The notes: a model not told the origin generated them from the letters alone. 39,810 nucleotides of DNA from DASUGM01 sp036274055 (GCA_036274055.1 DASUGM010000178.1:1-39810); one strand, 5' to 3'. Counted from the first letter of the stretch, positions 5,772 through 15,187 are shown. Numbers and translations are program-made.

Positions 5772-8384
5772 TTAAGTGATCCACTGCCCGGTGAGCCGCA
5801 TCGCCTTCCACGCGCCGTCGATCTTCTCCATCACGACGGTCGCGCCCGAGTAACCGACGGTCACCATCACGCTGGCTTTGGTGCGGGCGGCGTCGAAAAA
5901 CTCGATGCGCGTGATTTGCGGATACGTTTCCAGCTCCCAACCACCCCAATGTCCCGGCCGGGTCGGAAAGAAGCCGTCCCAGAATGAGACGATGTCGCGG
6001 GAAACGCCCACCGGCTGGTTCGGCGTCTCCATGACCTGGGTCGGCGCGCGGCGCTGATTGCCGCCGATGGCTGCGACCATGCGCGCGAGCAGCCCCTGCT
6101 CGTCGGCGCTGATGAACAGCACGTTCTTCAGATCCGGAAAGCGCTGATAGACGACGCGGGTCGCCGGCTCCTGTCCGGCGACGCGGACGACCACGTCCGG
6201 CTGCATGACGAAGAACTCCGGCGCCGTCGTCGGAAACGTAAACGCGTTCCAGTGAGCGCCGGCGAGGAGCGGAAAATCGCCCATCGGGCGAAAGACGATG
6301 CGACGCAGTTCGGCGACGTCGGCGTCCACGGGATCACGGAGCGGCGCCTCGTCGATCGGCGCCTGTACCGCGAGCAACGACATCAACGCGGCGCGAGTGA
6401 CCGTGGCCGCCTCGGCCGGGTTGGATTGACGGAGCCGGATCGCGCCCTTGGCCAGCTGCGCGGCAGCGGTGAAAAAATCCGCCGGCTCCGCGATCAGCGC
6501 GTCGAGCTGTCCCACCGCCGCGGTTTCACCCGCCGCGGTCGCGTCCGTCGCCACCGCGTCGAGCGCCTGTTCCAGTTGCGCGCGATGCAACAACCGCCGC
6601 GCCTCGGCGGTGAGGGTGGATTTCGGATAGCTCTTGAGGAAACCGCGCAGCGTGGTTTGCGCATCGCGCCATGCCTGTTGACTGATCTGCCAGCGGCCGC
6701 GTTCGACGATGAGACCGCCGGGTGCCGAAGCGGACCGGGTGAGCGTGGCGATCCGTGAGGCGATCTCGTCTTTGACCAGCCGCGTCCGATCGACTGGTGG
6801 CGACGCGCCCGGACGAGCGGGGCCGCCGCTTTGCCACGGCGCGATGCTGAGCGCGGGCCCGTAGTCGGGTCGCCAGGCCGCCAACGCACGGCGATATTCG
6901 CCCAGCGCCGTCTCGAAATCTCCGGCCGCCTCGTGCGCACGCGCGGCGAAACCGGCGCCAAACACGGCCGCGAACGGCGCGTCCGTGTAGGTCCTGGCCG
7001 CGAGCGCGTAGGCGTCGGCGGCTGCGCGCCAGTTGTTCTCGGATTCATCGATCAGACCGATGCGCATCGCCGCCAGCCAGGCCCAGGGCGCGCGCGGATA
7101 AGTCTCGATGAACCTTTGAAACAGCGGTCTGGCCGCGGCGAAGTCGCGCGTCGCCAGCGCCATCGCGGCCAGCGACGCCAACGCCTTGCGCGCCACCCAG
7201 CTGTCCGATCCATCGGCAAGTGCGGTGTAGGTCGCGCGTGCGTTGCCGGCCATCGCGGCCCGGCCATCGGCGGGGCCAGCAGTCGATTCTCGCAAATAGA
7301 AATCGGCGCGAAACAACCGCACGGCGGCTTTGTCGTTCACGCGCGCCTCGAGATCCGTGAGCGTCTGCTCGATCCCGGCGACGCGGCGGCCTTGCCGGGC
7401 ATAGAGGCCGCCAAGCTTGCTGGTGATCACGTAGCCCACCGAGTTGTCGACGGTAGTGTCCGAGCTTTTCTCGAAGCGATCGAAGACGAACTGGCGATAG
7501 CCGTCGATCATCTTCTCGAGGTTGCCGGGCTCGAACGCCGGAGCCGGCTCGCTCGAAACGAAGAACCCGATCACCAGCTCGGGAGCCTTGTCGACCCACT
7601 CGCACGGCGGATACTTGCCGCTCTGCAGTTCACGGTAGATGTCGAGGACCTTGAGGAACCGCGGCGTGGGATCTGATCCGCGACGCTCGACGCCGGTGAT
7701 GGCGATGTTGACGTGCCATTGGAAGCCGGCCATGTACAGCGCTTTGGCGCCGACGATGCTGTTCGGATGGTCGCGCCAGAATTGCTCGAGCTCCGCGATC
7801 TCTCGCGGAATGTCCCCGGGCCGATCGCCAATCAGGTCTACCTGCGCGAGGAGAGCCGCGTCGGTGCCGGCGTAGTCGTTGATGAAGGCCCGCAGGCGTG
7901 GCCCCCAGCCGGCGCTGCCCCCGTGGGCGAGCTGGTTGTCGAGCGCCATCAGTTCACGCGCGACGCGCGCCGCATCCTCGCGTGGGAGCTGCGGCAGCCG
8001 AGCGCGGACCGATTCGAGGATCTTCGCCAGCTCGGCGACGTATCCACGCGCGTCGTCGCGTTGGAACACATAAAACCGCGCGGCCACGCTGCCCAGCACT
8101 CTGATCAGCGGTGCGACCGGTCCCGTGATCGCCGTCCGCAGCGCGACAAGCGCATCGTCGATGCGCTCCCTTTCCAGCAACAGTTGAATGGTTTCAGGAT
8201 CGGCGGGCCCTTCGGCGTAGAGCCGCTCGAGACGTTCGCTGTCCTGCAGGCGCTGCACGAGCCCGGCCGTCTGCCGGTCGTAGGTGGGATACTCCCGCAA
8301 CGACGTGCGCTCGAGTTGCGCGCGAACGGAACCAGGAGCGGCGAGCGCGGCGCCCAACAGGGCCGCGGCAACGAGCTTGCGCAT
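5772..8384 (-). CDS. secreted TPR-type repeat protein of unknown function
   Basis: 870 residues. A signal peptide (MRKLVAAALLGAALAAPGSVRAQ) targets it to the periplasm or beyond. Most of the length is alpha-helical with TPR/outer-membrane-lipoprotein-like repeats, for example the region around AVFGAGFAARAHEAAGDFETALGEYRRALAAWRPDYG and the DFAAARPLFQRFIETYPRAPWAWLAAMRIG segment. The last 150 residues look like an NTF2-like alpha+beta domain (VMVTVGYSGATVVMEKIDGAWKAM). The ATG at 8384 is preceded by GGAG in good spacing; a longer form to 8546 lacks a signal peptide. Acidobacterial proteins of this build often end in a GWxTD domain, but I do not see that motif. The function is unknown. Confidence 0.82.
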   Translation of the reverse strand: MRKLVAAALLGAALAAPGSVRAQLERTSLREYPTYDRQTAGLVQRLQDSERLERLYAEGPADPETIQLLLERERIDDALVALRTAITGPVAPLIRVLGSVAARFYVFQRDDARGYVAELAKILESVRARLPQLPREDAARVARELMALDNQLAHGGSAGWGPRLRAFINDYAGTDAALLAQVDLIGDRPGDIPREIAELEQFWRDHPNSIVGAKALYMAGFQWHVNIAITGVERRGSDPTPRFLKVLDIYRELQSGKYPPCEWVDKAPELVIGFFVSSEPAPAFEPGNLEKMIDGYRQFVFDRFEKSSDTTVDNSVGYVITSKLGGLYARQGRRVAGIEQTLTDLEARVNDKAAVRLFRADFYLRESTAGPADGRAAMAGNARATYTALADGSDSWVARKALASLAAMALATRDFAAARPLFQRFIETYPRAPWAWLAAMRIGLIDESENNWRAAADAYALAARTYTDAPFAAVFGAGFAARAHEAAGDFETALGEYRRALAAWRPDYGPALSIAPWQSGGPARPGASPPVDRTRLVKDEIASRIATLTRSASAPGGLIVERGRWQISQQAWRDAQTTLRGFLKSYPKSTLTAEARRLLHRAQLEQALDAVATDATAAGETAAVGQLDALIAEPADFFTAAAQLAKGAIRLRQSNPAEAATVTRAALMSLLAVQAPIDEAPLRDPVDADVAELRRIVFRPMGDFPLLAGAHWNAFTFPTTAPEFFVMQPDVVVRVAGQEPATRVVYQRFPDLKNVLFISADEQGLLARMVAAIGGNQRRAPTQVMETPNQPVGVSRDIVSFWDGFFPTRPGHWGGWELETYPQITRIEFFDAARTKASVMVTVGYSGATVVMEKIDGAWKAMRLTGQWIT

Positions 8385-8586
8385 GGTCGGTCTCCTGAAA
8401 GCGTAACGGTTGGACACCGGTTCAGCCGGAAATGCCCCCGTCGCAATGGGTACCGCAATTGGCGAGCCAGCGAAGTCGTGCGGAAGACTGTCGTCTGCGC
8501 GACGATCGAAGCGATGCCATCCGGCCGGCCGGATCCTGATGGTCAACGAACCGAATCAGCGGCGATCGCGCGAAGAGCCTGAGCGT
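8385..8586. other. gene-free stretch upstream of TPR gene
   Basis: About 200 bases containing the GGAG ribosome site of the TPR gene (near 8393-8396 on the minus strand) and presumably its promoter. I see no convincing coding frame, repeat or -10/-35 pair. The rest of the gap to 8725 is occupied by the GAGAAG-class hairpin. Confidence 0.4.
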
Positions 8587-8725
8587 GATTCACAGGGAGA
8601 AGCACGAAAAGAGCGGGAGCTCAGACCCGGAAGAGTTGTGTTGTGGAACCCCTAACGCTCTTCCTCTTGTTGTCTCTGTCTTCTCCCTGTGAATCCGCAC
8701 TTGGCAAACGCGCTTCACTCAGATC
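8587..8725. repeat. GAGAAG-class hairpin, copy b
   Basis: The outer stem is 16 bases and perfect: GATTCACAGGGAGAAG at 8587-8602 and its complement at 8680-8695. The interior shows AGCACGAAAAGAGCGGGAG, a central ACCCGGAAGAGTTG and CTCTTCCTCTTG. The flank GCACTTGGCAAACGCGCTTCACTCA matches that of the 35.1-kb copy. It lies between two minus-strand genes, downstream of the DUF4139 gene. Confidence 0.88.
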
Positions 8726-10894
8726 TCAAGCCACGATGCCCCCGATGAACACCGCGAGATCCGCCTGCGCCTTCGCGATCTGATCCTGCAGCGACTTGAT
8801 CTCCTTGCCGAGCGCTTCGAGCCGGGTTTCCTGGTCGTCGAGCTGCTTGACGTAGCGTTGCAACAGCGCCTTCTCCTCCGCAGTGCCTTTCAGCGCCTTC
8901 ATGTTTTCCCGCAATCGAACCTGATCGGCGTTGATTCGCACGTCTTCCAGATCCAGCTGGCGGCGCTGCTCGGTCAGGCGATTGAGCTCGGTCTTACGGC
9001 GCAGCACCTCGCGCAACGCCGCCTCGAGTTGCGGCGAGATCGCCTTGTCGCGGACGAGAACGGTGATGCGATCGGCGTCCACATCGGAAATCGCGACCTG
9101 CGAGACCACCGGCTGCGACTCCTCGACGGTCAGGGTCGCGGACGATCGGGCGGGAATCGTCACACGAAAACGATGCCAGGCGGCTGTCGACTCTTCCGGC
9201 TTGACCGTGCCACCCAGCGTCCAGCCGATTCGCGCCGGATGCTCGATCACCAGCGTCCGCGCGTCGGCGTCTTCGTTCCGCGCCGTGTAGGTACGCGATT
9301 GACGCGATTCGACAGTCTGGATGAGCACGCCGCGCGCGACCGTGACTTTCGTGACCGGCGTCGGTTTGGTCTCCGCCGTTGTCGAGACGCGCACGCCGAG
9401 ATCGAGCGCATACGAGAGCAAACGGCGCTCGCCGGCTTTCACCGGCTCGATTAATCCCTCGCCTGCAAACGCGTTGCCTTCGACGATCGAGAACGTCCCG
9501 CCGTCGAGCGTCAGCCCGGTGCTGTTGGTCACCCACACCGCGCGCAGCGGCCGGCCCGCGGACGCCGCGTTCCACACCGAGACTTTGTCGGCAGTGACTT
9601 CGCCTGCGAGGATCGGCACCAGCGCCGACTGGTTCTTCTTCAGCGTGACGCGTTCCTTGAGTTTGTATTCGAACAGATCGCCGATCTGCGCCGCGGTCGC
9701 TTCGCTCTGCATCGCCAGGCGCGCGGCATCGACGCGCGCATCGACGGCCTCAAAGGAGTCAAAGTTACGGAAATCAGGAGGTCGATTCGGCACCGCTGCC
9801 GGCGCCGGCGGCGGCGGCGATCCGACGGCGCGGCCGCTGCCGCTACCACCGCCGCGGCCCGCCGTCTGCGTCTGCAACCCAACTGACTCATTCAACGTGG
9901 TCAGTGCGCCCTGATGCGTCTGCGGCGCCGTCGACATGCGTTCGGGCAGCGGCACCACCGGCCGCTGGACGTAGTACGGCCGTGAGATGTCCTGCACGAA
10001 CGACTGCGGCGCGCCGGCGACCAGCGACAGCTCGACGTTGTCCCAGTCGGCGCCAACGGTGTTGTCGACAATCGCCCAGCCTTGCAGCAGCGGCTTGCGC
10101 GCGTCGGCCGCGGCCGGAAGCACCAGCCGATACGTCGCCTTCCACACCGGCACTTCGCTGATGTAGCTGACGAACAGGTCGCGCTCGCCGGTCCCCGTGG
10201 TCGCGAGCGTGAGCTGCCGCAGATCCTGATCGCGCTCCGATGCGACCAGTGCCAGATACTGCCCCACTTCCTGATTCAGTCCCGGCTCCGCGATGCGCAC
10301 GGTGACGCCAGGATCGAGCGCGATTTGCTGGACGTCCCCACCGTCGGTGACCAGCGTCACGGCGTCGACCGTCGTCGACGTGCTGGCGTCGCGCCGGCGG
10401 TCGACGCGCTCGACGCTCAGCAGTCGTCCCGCGATGCGCGTGGCCGCGCCGCCCACCTCGACACGAGTGCCGCGCAGGGCGTTGAGCAGCTGTCCGCGCG
10501 TCGCCTGCTGCCCCAGTGGAATCCGCAGACCCGCGAGCCGTCGCTCGAGCGCCGCGGTCGAGTTGTAGTTGACGTTAGTGACGCGCCCGCCGCCGAGGTC
10601 CAGCGTCGTCAGCGATTTCAGGACGTCGTTGAGCTGACCGCTGGTGAAGTCGATGGTCACGTTCTGGTTGCCGCGGATCTTGCCGAGATGCTCGAAGTAG
10701 CCGACGCCGCTCTTGTAGAGGACGACGCGCCGAACCGGCAGACGCTGGTCTTCACGCTGCGCGGCCGGCGCCGGGGCCGCCGTTTGTCGGGGCGGTTGCG
10801 GCGGAGTGGCCGGTGCCTGCGCCTCGACGGAGGTTGAACCAGTCAGGGTCAACGCGGCCAGTAGCGCGAACGACGATGCTCTTGCGGCGGTCAT
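8726..10894 (-). CDS. exported DUF4139-domain protein
   Basis: 722 residues with a signal peptide (about 1-25, ending VEAQ) followed by a Pro/Ala-rich linker. The N-domain begins RRVVLYKSGVGYFEHLGKI. The central DUF4139 region contains YISEVPVWKATYRLVLP and GWAIVDNTVGADWDNVELSLVAG, as in the mucoidy-inhibitor MuiA-like family. A Gly/Ser/Pro-rich spacer sits near residues 330-370. The last 110 residues are a long coiled coil (LREVLRRKTELNRLTEQRR, then LEALGKEIKSLQDQIAKAQ). The function is unknown, probably envelope-associated. The ATG at 10894 has GGAGG nine bases upstream; the longer frame to 11527 overlaps the divergent MEDS gene. Confidence 0.87.
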   Translation of the reverse strand: MTAARASSFALLAALTLTGSTSVEAQAPATPPQPPRQTAAPAPAAQREDQRLPVRRVVLYKSGVGYFEHLGKIRGNQNVTIDFTSGQLNDVLKSLTTLDLGGGRVTNVNYNSTAALERRLAGLRIPLGQQATRGQLLNALRGTRVEVGGAATRIAGRLLSVERVDRRRDASTSTTVDAVTLVTDGGDVQQIALDPGVTVRIAEPGLNQEVGQYLALVASERDQDLRQLTLATTGTGERDLFVSYISEVPVWKATYRLVLPAAADARKPLLQGWAIVDNTVGADWDNVELSLVAGAPQSFVQDISRPYYVQRPVVPLPERMSTAPQTHQGALTTLNESVGLQTQTAGRGGGSGSGRAVGSPPPPAPAAVPNRPPDFRNFDSFEAVDARVDAARLAMQSEATAAQIGDLFEYKLKERVTLKKNQSALVPILAGEVTADKVSVWNAASAGRPLRAVWVTNSTGLTLDGGTFSIVEGNAFAGEGLIEPVKAGERRLLSYALDLGVRVSTTAETKPTPVTKVTVARGVLIQTVESRQSRTYTARNEDADARTLVIEHPARIGWTLGGTVKPEESTAAWHRFRVTIPARSSATLTVEESQPVVSQVAISDVDADRITVLVRDKAISPQLEAALREVLRRKTELNRLTEQRRQLDLEDVRINADQVRLRENMKALKGTAEEKALLQRYVKQLDDQETRLEALGKEIKSLQDQIAKAQADLAVFIGGIVA

Positions 10895-11005
10895 GAGTGA
10901 GCCTCCGGAGGAATAGGGAGCGTAGCTTTCAGACGCAGTCGGACTGGCGATGGGCGGAAAGTGGGGTCTGTTGGAATTCATCAACCTGCCGTATTCTCCC
11001 CTGCC

Positions 11006-11587
11006 ATGCCGGGAACGTCGGCGCACGAGCATGTCGGGCAGTTCTTCGACGAACCGGCCAACGTCGGCCCGGCAGCAGCCGCCTTTCTGCTCGGAGATGC
11101 GATGCCGGGCACGACCCTGCTGATCGTCGCCAAGCCGGAGCACTGGCGCGCGATCGCCGATGAGCTCGAGTGGCGAGGCTATCCGCTCGAATCGCGCATG
11201 CTCGACGGCCGTCTCCACGTTCTGGACTCGGCACACACGCTGCTCCGGCTGCTGACCGACGGCGCGCCGGATTCGGCGCGGTTCGACAGCGTCATCGGCT
11301 CGTTCGTGCGCGAGCTCGCCAACGCGTCGCCTGGCGGCCTGCGGATCTTCGGCGATATGGTCGACGTCCTCGCCGATCGCGGCAACTTGCAAGATGCCTG
11401 CATGCTCGAAGCGTGCTGGAATCGCCTCGCGCAGAACGTGCCGTTTTCCCTCTGTTGCGGCTACTCCTCGGTGAATCTCGCTGGCCCCGGCACGGTCAAA
11501 ATGCGTCGCGCGATCTGCCACGCACACACCCGGATGGCCACCGACGTCCTCGATCCGCTCGGGACGTTTCTTGTGCAGAGCGCATAA
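11006..11587 (+). CDS. MEDS-domain sensory protein
   Basis: 193 residues matching the MEDS (DcmR-type sensory) domain throughout: an opening HVGQFFDE, then AAAFLLGDAMPGTTLLIVAKPEH, LDSAHTLLRLLTDGAPD, GGLRIFGDMVDVLADRGN and LEACWNRLAQNVPFSLCCGY. MEDS domains occur in regulators and next to histidine kinases, and are thought to bind small ligands in the cytoplasm. Here the domain stands alone without an output domain. It is divergent from the DUF4139 gene, 111 bases apart. TATTCT at 10992-10997 lies eight bases before the ATG, with no ribosome site. The true start cannot be much earlier because the homology begins at once. Confidence 0.85.
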   Translation: MPGTSAHEHVGQFFDEPANVGPAAAAFLLGDAMPGTTLLIVAKPEHWRAIADELEWRGYPLESRMLDGRLHVLDSAHTLLRLLTDGAPDSARFDSVIGSFVRELANASPGGLRIFGDMVDVLADRGNLQDACMLEACWNRLAQNVPFSLCCGYSSVNLAGPGTVKMRRAICHAHTRMATDVLDPLGTFLVQSA

Positions 11588-11778
11588 CTCAGTGCCGAGT
11601 GCCGCTGGCTTGGTGCTCCGTGCCTGTGCTTGATGCTTTGTGCAATCGGCATCCGGGGCGAGTCAGGATCGAGATATTTCGATCTTCACGCCCCGAGATG
11701 CTCACCGCACCAGGCACGAGGCACCAGGCACCAGCACAAAGCACGCAGCACTCGGCACGCAGCACTGACCACCAAGCA
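11588..11778. repeat. GTGCTNN-class hairpin, copy C
   Basis: Heptad arms (CTCAGTGCCGAGTGCC on the left, GGCACGCAGCACTGA-like on the right) surround a centre with GATCGAGATATTTCGATC at 11667-11684, an imperfect palindrome equivalent to the GAGATATCTCGA of copies A and B. The centre shares GGCATC and TTCAC with copy A. It lies between two plus-strand genes, starting right after the MEDS stop. The -10-like TATTCT of the next gene starts three bases after its end. Confidence 0.88.
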
Positions 11779-11780
11779 GG

Positions 11781-11786
11781 TATTCT
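11781..11786 (+). promoter_or_regulatory. -10-like TATTCT, leaderless start
   Basis: TATTCT is followed by six bases and the GTG at 11793. There is no Shine-Dalgarno sequence. The element sits directly at the end of the GTGCT hairpin, so any -35 contact would fall in the repeat arm. Confidence 0.45.
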
Positions 11787-11792
11787 TTCGTC

Positions 11793-12944
11793 GTGAAAGT
11801 CATCGTCATCGGTGCCGGCGCGTTTGGCGGCTGGGCCGCGCTCGAGTTGGTGCGTCGCGGCGCGAACGTGACGCTGCTCGACGCGTGGGGGCCGGGACAC
11901 GTCCGCGCCAGTTCCGGCGGTGAGACCCGGATCATCCGCGCGACCTACGGCTCGCGCTCGATCTACACGTCGATGGCGCGCCGCGCGCTGGCGAAGTGGC
12001 GCGAGCACGACGAGCGGTTCGACACCGGCTTCTATCGCAAGACCGGCGCGATCTGGATGTTCGGCAAAGACGACACCTTCGGCAGGACGTCGGCGGCGGC
12101 GCTCGAAGCCGATGGCCAGCCGATCGAATGGCTGGCGCCGAAAGACGCGCGGCGCCGCTACCCGCAGATCAACTTCAGCGGCATTCGATCGGTGCTCTAC
12201 GAACCGGAAGCCGGCTACCTCCTCGCGCGCCGCGCCTGTGAAGACGTCGCCGCGCGCGTCGTCACCGAAGGCGGCGCGTATGCGCAGGCGAAAGTGAACG
12301 GGCCGATCCGGCCGCGCGGCGGGCGGCTGGCCAACGTCCGGGTCGCGGGCATCGCGCCGCTCGAAGCCGACGCGTTCGTGTTCGCGTGCGGTCCGTGGCT
12401 CGGCGAGCTGTTTCCGGACGTGATTGGCAAAAGGATTACGCCGACCCGCCAGGACGTCTACTACTTCGGCACGCCCGCCGGCGATCCGCGCTACGCCGAG
12501 GGCGAACTGCCGATCTGGCTCGAAGTCGGCGACCGCCTGTACTACGGCATCCCCGGCAATGCGAATCGCGGCTTCAAGATCTCCGACGACACGTCAGGAC
12601 CGCGCCTCGACCCGACCAGCGGCGACCGGACAGTGTTACCCGATGGCTTGCGCCGCGCCCGCGCGTTTCTCAAGCGAAGGTTTCCCGCACTTGCGCGCGC
12701 GCCGCTGACCGGAACTGAAGTCTGCCAATACGAAGCGACGCCCGACTCGGACTACATCCTCGATCGTCATCCGGCCGCGTCGAACGTCTGGATCGCCGGC
12801 GGCGGTTCGGGCCACGGCTTCAAGATGGGACCGGTGATTGGCGAAGCGCTCGCTGGCGCGATCCTCGACGACGCGCCGACGGAGCCGGCGTTCGCGCTCG
12901 CGCGTTTCGATCGCCGATCGAAGAGCGCGAACAAATGGACGTAG
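11793..12944 (+). CDS. FAD-dependent oxidoreductase, sarcosine oxidase-like
   Basis: 383 residues of the DAO/monomeric sarcosine oxidase family. The Rossmann fingerprint VIGAGAFGGWAALELVRRG is at residues 3-21, followed by ASSGGETRIIRATYG, the counterpart of the MSOX segment near the flavin. Cys311 in TEVCQYEATPDSDYILD aligns with the MSOX cysteine that binds FAD covalently. The FAD-binding C-terminal GGGSGHGFKMGPVIGE is present. The likely reaction is oxidation of an N-methyl or other secondary amino acid, releasing H2O2, in the cytoplasm; the substrate is not determined. The GTG start is fixed by the Rossmann strand and the -10 six bases upstream. Confidence 0.9.
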   Translation: MKVIVIGAGAFGGWAALELVRRGANVTLLDAWGPGHVRASSGGETRIIRATYGSRSIYTSMARRALAKWREHDERFDTGFYRKTGAIWMFGKDDTFGRTSAAALEADGQPIEWLAPKDARRRYPQINFSGIRSVLYEPEAGYLLARRACEDVAARVVTEGGAYAQAKVNGPIRPRGGRLANVRVAGIAPLEADAFVFACGPWLGELFPDVIGKRITPTRQDVYYFGTPAGDPRYAEGELPIWLEVGDRLYYGIPGNANRGFKISDDTSGPRLDPTSGDRTVLPDGLRRARAFLKRRFPALARAPLTGTEVCQYEATPDSDYILDRHPAASNVWIAGGGSGHGFKMGPVIGEALAGAILDDAPTEPAFALARFDRRSKSANKWT

Positions 12945-12954
12945 TCGCTTCAGA

Positions 12955-13047
12955 CGGCAAGAGCGATTCACAGCGAGAAGCACGAGAAGAGCGAGAGGCG
13001 AGAGGCGAGAGGCCTCGGCCTTCTCCCTGTGATTCCGCTCTTGGCAA
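12955..13047. repeat. GAGAAG-class hairpin, copy c (rearranged)
   Basis: The outer arms GCAAGAGCGATTCACAG and CTGTGATTCCGCTCTTGGC match the other GAGAAG copies. The conserved centre is missing and is replaced by tandem GAGAGGC units (GCGAGAGGCGAGAGGCGAGAGGC). The element lies between the convergent flavoenzyme and the small exported protein. It looks like a collapsed or re-expanded member of the family. Confidence 0.78.
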
Positions 13048-13096
13048 GCGCGTCGGGCCAGGAGGCTCAAGCCGACGCAAGAGCGAGAGGATCTCT

Positions 13097-13618
13097 TCAG
13101 AAGCGAAACGACATCCCGACCGCAACGCCCTTTCGCGCCGGCGCCACTGACAACGACGACGTCGTGCGCCGATAGAGCGGTGTCCGTCCCCGGTGGAGTG
13201 CGTCGATCGCGGTGCCGAGCAGCGCGCCGACGCCCGTCTGCATGAGGATCACCGGAATGAACATCGGATCGCTTCGCAACTCAGGGTCGCCACCTAGCGC
13301 AATCAGCGTCAGCCCGCCGTAGACCGCGGCGCCGATGATGGCGCCGTTTTTCAACGAGTCATCGTGAAGGTCGATGCGCTGCACCCGGCTCATCGGCAGC
13401 GTCGTCCGCTGCCCCTTGCTCAGCAGCGTCAGCGTCTCCGGTCCGAACGAGACCATACGGCCCTTCAGTTCCGGACCGTCGTCGGTCGGCGTCACGAAGA
13501 CGATCGCGCCCGCCGTGGCCTGGGCCGGCGGGGCGGTCGCGGTCGCCTGGGCGAGCGCGCTGCCGGCGCTGATGGCCTGAATCACCGCACACAACATCGC
13601 GATGCGAATCCCCGCCAT
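13097..13618 (-). CDS. small exported protein of unknown function
   Basis: 173 residues with a signal peptide (MAGIRIAMLCAVIQAISAGSALAQ). A beta-rich stretch follows (FVTPTDDGPELKGRMVSFGPETLTLLSKGQRTTLPMSRVQRIDL), resembling the short strand pairs of LSm/SH3-like folds. Next come two Gly/Ala-rich hydrophobic segments (NGAIIGAAVYGGLTLIAL; VGALLGTAIDALHRG). The protein ends in phenylalanine (VGMSFRF), a common last residue in outer-membrane proteins. I recognise no family. The start at 13618 has GAGG seven bases upstream; ATG 13630 is an alternative. Envelope location is inferred. Confidence 0.72.
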   Translation of the reverse strand: MAGIRIAMLCAVIQAISAGSALAQATATAPPAQATAGAIVFVTPTDDGPELKGRMVSFGPETLTLLSKGQRTTLPMSRVQRIDLHDDSLKNGAIIGAAVYGGLTLIALGGDPELRSDPMFIPVILMQTGVGALLGTAIDALHRGRTPLYRRTTSSLSVAPARKGVAVGMSFRF

Positions 13619-13771
13619 TGGTGTCCTCATTCGGCGAGCATGACAGGGCCACCGGCGGGTGTCGTGAGCAAAGCCTGAGAACTGCTGAGCGGACGAGATC
13701 GGTACGCAGGGACGACGAACATTTCTTCGCTGGCCAACTTTTCTTGTTAGTGCCAAAGAAGTAGGCAGGCG

Positions 13772-15187
13772 CTAGCGCGTTCCTGGTCCCCGCGTACCAG
13801 ACGTACCCCGCGTACCCGCGTACCGAACTATGACAACCGTGAGCGAAGCAACGACGATGACCGGAATTGCCCCGCGCCACGTCGGACCGTTCGTATAGAG
13901 CGACGGCAGGAAGTTCGACCACGCCGGACCGAGGATCGGGATCTTGTCGAGCGCCTGATTAGTGCCGAGTTCCTTCGGCCACATGGCTCGTGGGAACTGC
14001 CAGATCACCGCACTGATCACGGCCTGGAAGGCGAGGACGGGCCACACCCAGCGGCGGAACGCGCGGTTCTGCAGCGCGCGCGCGGCTGGAAACGCAAACA
14101 GCGGCATCAGCGGCACGATGTAGCGCGCCGCCGGGGAAAAGCCGGCGCCCCAGTTCGCGTAAGCGGCCATCGGCACGAACAGCGCCGCGGCGACGGCGAC
14201 GGCGGCGCGATGCTCGCGCCACGCCAGGGCGAAACACGCCGGCGCGAGCAGGTAAATCGGCGCGTAACCGAGCAGGCCGCGCTCGCGATCGAACAGCAGC
14301 CCGAGCGCGCCGCGCAGCATCAACGCCGGCGTGAACGGAAGGCTGTCGAGCATCTGCGGTCCGCCCAGATGTCCCCACGCCCACAACGTGACGGCGTGCA
14401 GGCCGATTTGCGGCAGCACGCTCGCGGCAACGACGGCCGCGAGCCAGCCGTGTGCTTGCGCGCGCACCCAGTCGCGATGAACGTAGACGATCCACGCGAT
14501 CAGCGCCAGGCTGTAGAGCGAGTACTTGCGATGCAACCACGGCGTCAGACCAATCGCGATGACCACCGCGAGCACGCGCGCGCGCGTCAGCTCGTCGGCG
14601 CGCAGACAGACGAGCCAGATCGCCGCGCACGTCGCCCACAGCGCCGGCGTTTCCGGAAACACGAGGAAGCTGTGCGAGACGACCGGCGGCGACAGCGCCA
14701 CCGCCATGCCGACCGCCCGCGCCAGACCGGGTGACGTTCGCCGCTCGAGGCCGCTGATCAATAGCGCCGCCGCCAACGCGGTCGCCACCGTCATCGTCAG
14801 GCTGACGAGCGAGTACGCGAACAGCCCGCGCGTCTGCTTCATGCGCGCAAGCCAGGCGTCCGGCATCAGCGACGAGATGCGCGTCGCTGGCGCGTACACC
14901 GGCAGCAGGAGCACCGGCAGGCCGAAGTCATGGACCGACCACAACGCGCCCTGCCGGGTGCGCAGCGCGTGCGGACCATGCTCGAGGCCGTCGGCGCCGA
15001 ACCACTTCGCGCTGGCGCCGCCATAGTTGTCGGCGAGATCGAAGTCGCCGTCGGCCACCAGGCTCTCCGCGATCATCAGGTAGTGCGGCTCGTCGCCCGA
15101 GTCGGAGTACTTGCCATGGGTCGTCAGCGTCCACACGAACAGGACGATCAGGACCGGCCAGGGCCACAGGCGGCGCACGGAGGACAC
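13772..15187 (-). CDS. GT39-like polytopic membrane protein
   Basis: 471 residues with about 10-11 hydrophobic helices. The first periplasmic loop carries SDSGDEPHYLMIAESL, the acidic motif typical of GT-C transferases of the ArnT/PMT type, which use lipid-linked sugar donors. It is therefore probably an inner-membrane glycosyltransferase, but the acceptor is unknown and the family is loose. The start is GTG at 15187 (alternative GTG 15178). The last residues read AGTRGTSGTRGPGTR, a low-complexity tail encoded by the GCGTACC word repeat at the gene's 3' end, so the native C-terminus probably lay earlier. Confidence 0.8.
   Translation of the reverse strand: MSSVRRLWPWPVLIVLFVWTLTTHGKYSDSGDEPHYLMIAESLVADGDFDLADNYGGASAKWFGADGLEHGPHALRTRQGALWSVHDFGLPVLLLPVYAPATRISSLMPDAWLARMKQTRGLFAYSLVSLTMTVATALAAALLISGLERRTSPGLARAVGMAVALSPPVVSHSFLVFPETPALWATCAAIWLVCLRADELTRARVLAVVIAIGLTPWLHRKYSLYSLALIAWIVYVHRDWVRAQAHGWLAAVVAASVLPQIGLHAVTLWAWGHLGGPQMLDSLPFTPALMLRGALGLLFDRERGLLGYAPIYLLAPACFALAWREHRAAVAVAAALFVPMAAYANWGAGFSPAARYIVPLMPLFAFPAARALQNRAFRRWVWPVLAFQAVISAVIWQFPRAMWPKELGTNQALDKIPILGPAWSNFLPSLYTNGPTWRGAIPVIVVASLTVVIVRYAGTRGTSGTRGPGTR
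13783..13825. repeat. GCGTACC word repeat, single arm
   Basis: This is a run of GCGTACC/GACGTACC-type words of about 8 bases inside the 3' end of the membrane-protein gene. It has the same build as one arm of the intergenic hairpins, but I find no complementary arm within 200 bases. It encodes the Gly-Thr-Arg-rich tail of that gene. Confidence 0.75.

Noticed and set aside
8385..8546. N-terminal extension of the TPR protein to 8546
   Set aside because: The extension has no signal peptide or homology; GGAG and a signal peptide support 8384.
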